A DNA stretch of 13,463 nt from an uncultured Candidatus Saccharibacteria bacterium. GTDB lineage: Bacteria > Patescibacteriota > Saccharimonadia > Saccharimonadales > Saccharimonadaceae. The stretch lies in the NCBI GenBank assembly GCA_947253405.1, contig CAMXZF010000013.1, positions 1 through 13,463 on the forward strand. Direction: 5' to 3'. This document shows positions 11,997-13,463 of this stretch, one piece after another; position 1 is the first letter of the stretch; each line of letters begins with the position of its first letter. The notes beneath the pieces were generated by a model. It saw only the letters and a program-made list of their open reading frames with translations. It had not been told where the DNA came from and searched no databases. The translations under genes and the position numbers were made by a program.

Positions 11997-13286
11997 ATGA
12001 GTTTAGACTTAAAGAGTTATCGTGGTACAAGAGATCTATATCCACTAGATATGCAACTTAGGCGATATATTTTTGATGGCTGGCGCTTTGTCGTGGAAAG
12101 CTATGGTTACCAAGAATATATGGCGCCCTTAATTGAGCCGACGGCTACCTATAGTGCTAAAAGTGGCGAAGAGATTGTTAACGAGCAGACTTATAGTTTT
12201 AGTGATCGAGGTGGGCGCAATATTTCAATTCGACCAGAGATGACACCGTCAATTGCGCGGATGATTGCGGCTAGACGCCAAGAAACAGCTTTGCCGGCTA
12301 GGCTATATTCAATTGCTAATTTTATGCGTTACGAGCGACCACAGCATGGTCGCGAACGAGAGTTTTGGCAATTAAATTTTGATTTATTTGGTGTTGATGG
12401 TGTTGAAGCTGATATTGAAATTATTGCGCTTTCGTATGATATTCTAAGGCACTTTTCCGCTACGCCAGATATGTTTACGATTAAAGTTAATGATCGCAAG
12501 CTGACTAACTATTTAATGCTAGATTATTTGGCTTTAACTGATAATCAGTCGCAAAAAATCATTAAATTACTTGATCGCTATGACAAGTTAGATAAACTCA
12601 AGTTTAATGATCTAGCTAGTGAAATCTTAAATGATCAGACAAAGCTAGAAAAGTTAGAATCCTTAATATCAGTTAACACACTAGATGATTTACCGGATTC
12701 AGTAAAAAACAACGACATTACAAATGATTTGAGGCTGGTACTTGATAGTCTTTCTAAGCTTGGTATTAGTAACGCCCGTTATGATATTCGCCTGATGCGT
12801 GGGTTTGATTACTATACGGGAATAGTGTTTGAAGTTTTTGATGAAGCACCAGAAAATCGCCGTTCTATGTTTGGTGGTGGGCGTTATGATGGTTTAGTCG
12901 GTTTATTTGGCGTTGAACCACTTGCAACTGTAGGAGCGGCACCAGGCGAAACTATGTTTATCGAATTTCTCAAGGCACACGATTTAGTGCCTGAGATCAG
13001 TGCAAAAATAGAAAATTATTTAATTCCAATGACCGATGATTTAGTAGCAGTACAAAAGATAGCTAGCCAGCTACGTTGTCAGGGGGTGTTGTTGGCAGTA
13101 GATTTAACTAGGCGCAGTCATAATAAAATGATCAAGGCAGCTATTAAAAATGGCGCTAAGAACTTGTTATTTATAGGAGATAGCGAAATTGAAGCTAATA
13201 AGATAACCACTAAAGATGTTTCTAGTGGCGAGCAGACTAGTTTAACGCTTGAGCAGTTTTGTAATCGCTATGCTAAAGAGGCGTAG
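11997..13286 (+). CDS. hisS: Histidyl-tRNA synthetase
   Basis: Charges tRNA-His; a class IIa synthetase acting as a cytoplasmic dimer. The 429-residue product shows the N-terminal RGTRDLYP, the catalytic motif 2 FMRYERPQHGREREFWQ (109-125), the histidine-specific RGFDYYTGIVFE (268-279), motif 3 GGGRYDGL (293-300), and a C-terminal alpha/beta anticodon-binding domain (about 340-429). The length is typical for bacterial HisRS. RGFDYY replaces the commoner RGLDYY, a mild change. The start is set by the RGTRD N-terminus and the promoter spacing. The next gene begins 24 nt after its TAG with a strong Shine-Dalgarno and is probably co-transcribed. Confidence 0.97.
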   Translation: MSLDLKSYRGTRDLYPLDMQLRRYIFDGWRFVVESYGYQEYMAPLIEPTATYSAKSGEEIVNEQTYSFSDRGGRNISIRPEMTPSIARMIAARRQETALPARLYSIANFMRYERPQHGREREFWQLNFDLFGVDGVEADIEIIALSYDILRHFSATPDMFTIKVNDRKLTNYLMLDYLALTDNQSQKIIKLLDRYDKLDKLKFNDLASEILNDQTKLEKLESLISVNTLDDLPDSVKNNDITNDLRLVLDSLSKLGISNARYDIRLMRGFDYYTGIVFEVFDEAPENRRSMFGGGRYDGLVGLFGVEPLATVGAAPGETMFIEFLKAHDLVPEISAKIENYLIPMTDDLVAVQKIASQLRCQGVLLAVDLTRRSHNKMIKAAIKNGAKNLLFIGDSEIEANKITTKDVSSGEQTSLTLEQFCNRYAKEA

Positions 13287-13301
13287 ATTATTTGGTAGAA
13301 T

Positions 13302-13307
13302 AGGAGG
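13302..13307 (+). promoter_or_regulatory. Shine-Dalgarno of the last gene
   Basis: A perfect AGGAGG lies 3 nt before the ATG at 13311. The spacing is short but the match is full, supporting the start of the truncated gene. Confidence 0.75.
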
Positions 13308-13310
13308 AAT

Positions 13311-13431
13311 ATGAATTATACGAAAGAAGAATTAAAGAAAGATAAGTCTGATAAGGCAATTACAAAAACTGTCTTTACGATTAAAGTCGATGAAGACGTT
13401 ATTAAAAAAAGCCATTTAGACGCAGTTAAGC
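13311..13431 (+). CDS. N-terminal fragment, possibly trigger factor (truncated by contig end)
   Basis: Only 40 codons survive before the adapter sequence. The peptide starts MNYTKEELKKD and continues ITKTVFTIKVDEDVIKKSH. The pattern of a beta strand, then an acidic turn and a helix beginning VIKKSHLDAV, resembles the ribosome-binding N-domain of trigger factor, the peptidyl-prolyl isomerase chaperone at the ribosome exit tunnel. The diagnostic GFRxGK loop would lie beyond the break, so the assignment is tentative. The codons that seem to continue past 13431 are adapter and must not be translated. Confidence 0.5.
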
Positions 13432-13463
13432 CTGTCTCTTATACACATCTCCGAGCCCACGAG
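13432..13463. other. Illumina Nextera transposase adapter (non-genomic)
   Basis: 13432-13450 is the complement of the 19-bp Tn5 mosaic end (CTGTCTCTTATACACATCT). 13451-13463 (CCGAGCCCACGAG) is the read-2 adapter tail. All 32 bases match the standard adapter, so this is an untrimmed sequencing artefact and also shows that the contig ends here. Confidence 0.98.

Noticed and set aside
13432..13463. Tn5/IS50-type transposon end
   Set aside because: The mosaic end is followed directly by the synthetic read-2 adapter tail and the sequence stops there. It is a library artefact, not a mobile element.

Overview
The window looks like a chromosomal fragment from a small-genome bacterium of the Patescibacteria (CPR), most likely a Saccharibacteria (TM7) relative. 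This placement is inferred from gene content, not from a search. It rests on moderate-to-low GC, compact spacing, TopA ending in glycine-rich C-terminal repeats instead of zinc fingers, and a secreted lamin-tail protein with C-x12-C repeats of a kind I associate with that phylum. All genes read cleanly in the standard code, which argues against the UGA=Gly lineages (Absconditabacteria, Gracilibacteria).

Layout. 1-606 (+): a membrane protein of unknown function, possibly cut at its 5' end. 667-2997 (+): topA, which converges on the next block at a bidirectional terminator (3030-3071). 7201-3092 (-): one co-directional block reading secreted lamin-tail protein, ruvC, ruvA, tRNA-Asn(GUU), infC, rpmI, rplT. 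7256-7376: a divergent control region with two GCTTAAGC palindromes, a sigma70-type promoter and a 14-bp operator-like palindrome. 7377-8222 (+): a coiled-coil protein of unknown function with a strong terminator. 8304-8380 (+): tRNA-Arg(UCU), followed by a terminator hairpin buried in the opposing gene. 9020-8385 (-): SGNH/GDSL hydrolase. 9080-11958 (+): a GH13 branching-enzyme-like protein, a thioredoxin-reductase-like flavoprotein and a small zinc-finger-like protein, tightly packed. 11997-13431 (+): hisS and the start of a gene that may be trigger factor.

The window mixes core information processing (topoisomerase I, RuvAC recombination, IF-3/L35/L20, HisRS, two tRNAs, possibly a chaperone) with a few accessory functions (glucan remodelling, redox, an acyl hydrolase and a probable surface protein). 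The clearest system-level pattern is in translation starts. Six genes (topA, ruvA, the SGNH hydrolase, the GH13 gene, trxB-like, hisS) have a -10 box, usually of the extended TGn type, placed so that transcription would start 0-5 nt before the ATG, and none has a Shine-Dalgarno. Genes inside operons or with real leaders (infC, rpmI, rplT, the coiled-coil gene, the last gene) have good Shine-Dalgarno sequences. The organism therefore probably uses leaderless and Shine-Dalgarno initiation side by side. infC appears to start at AUA.

The last 32 bases (13432-13463) are not genomic. They match the Illumina Nextera transposase adapter (Tn5 mosaic end plus read-2 tail), so the biological sequence stops at 13431.
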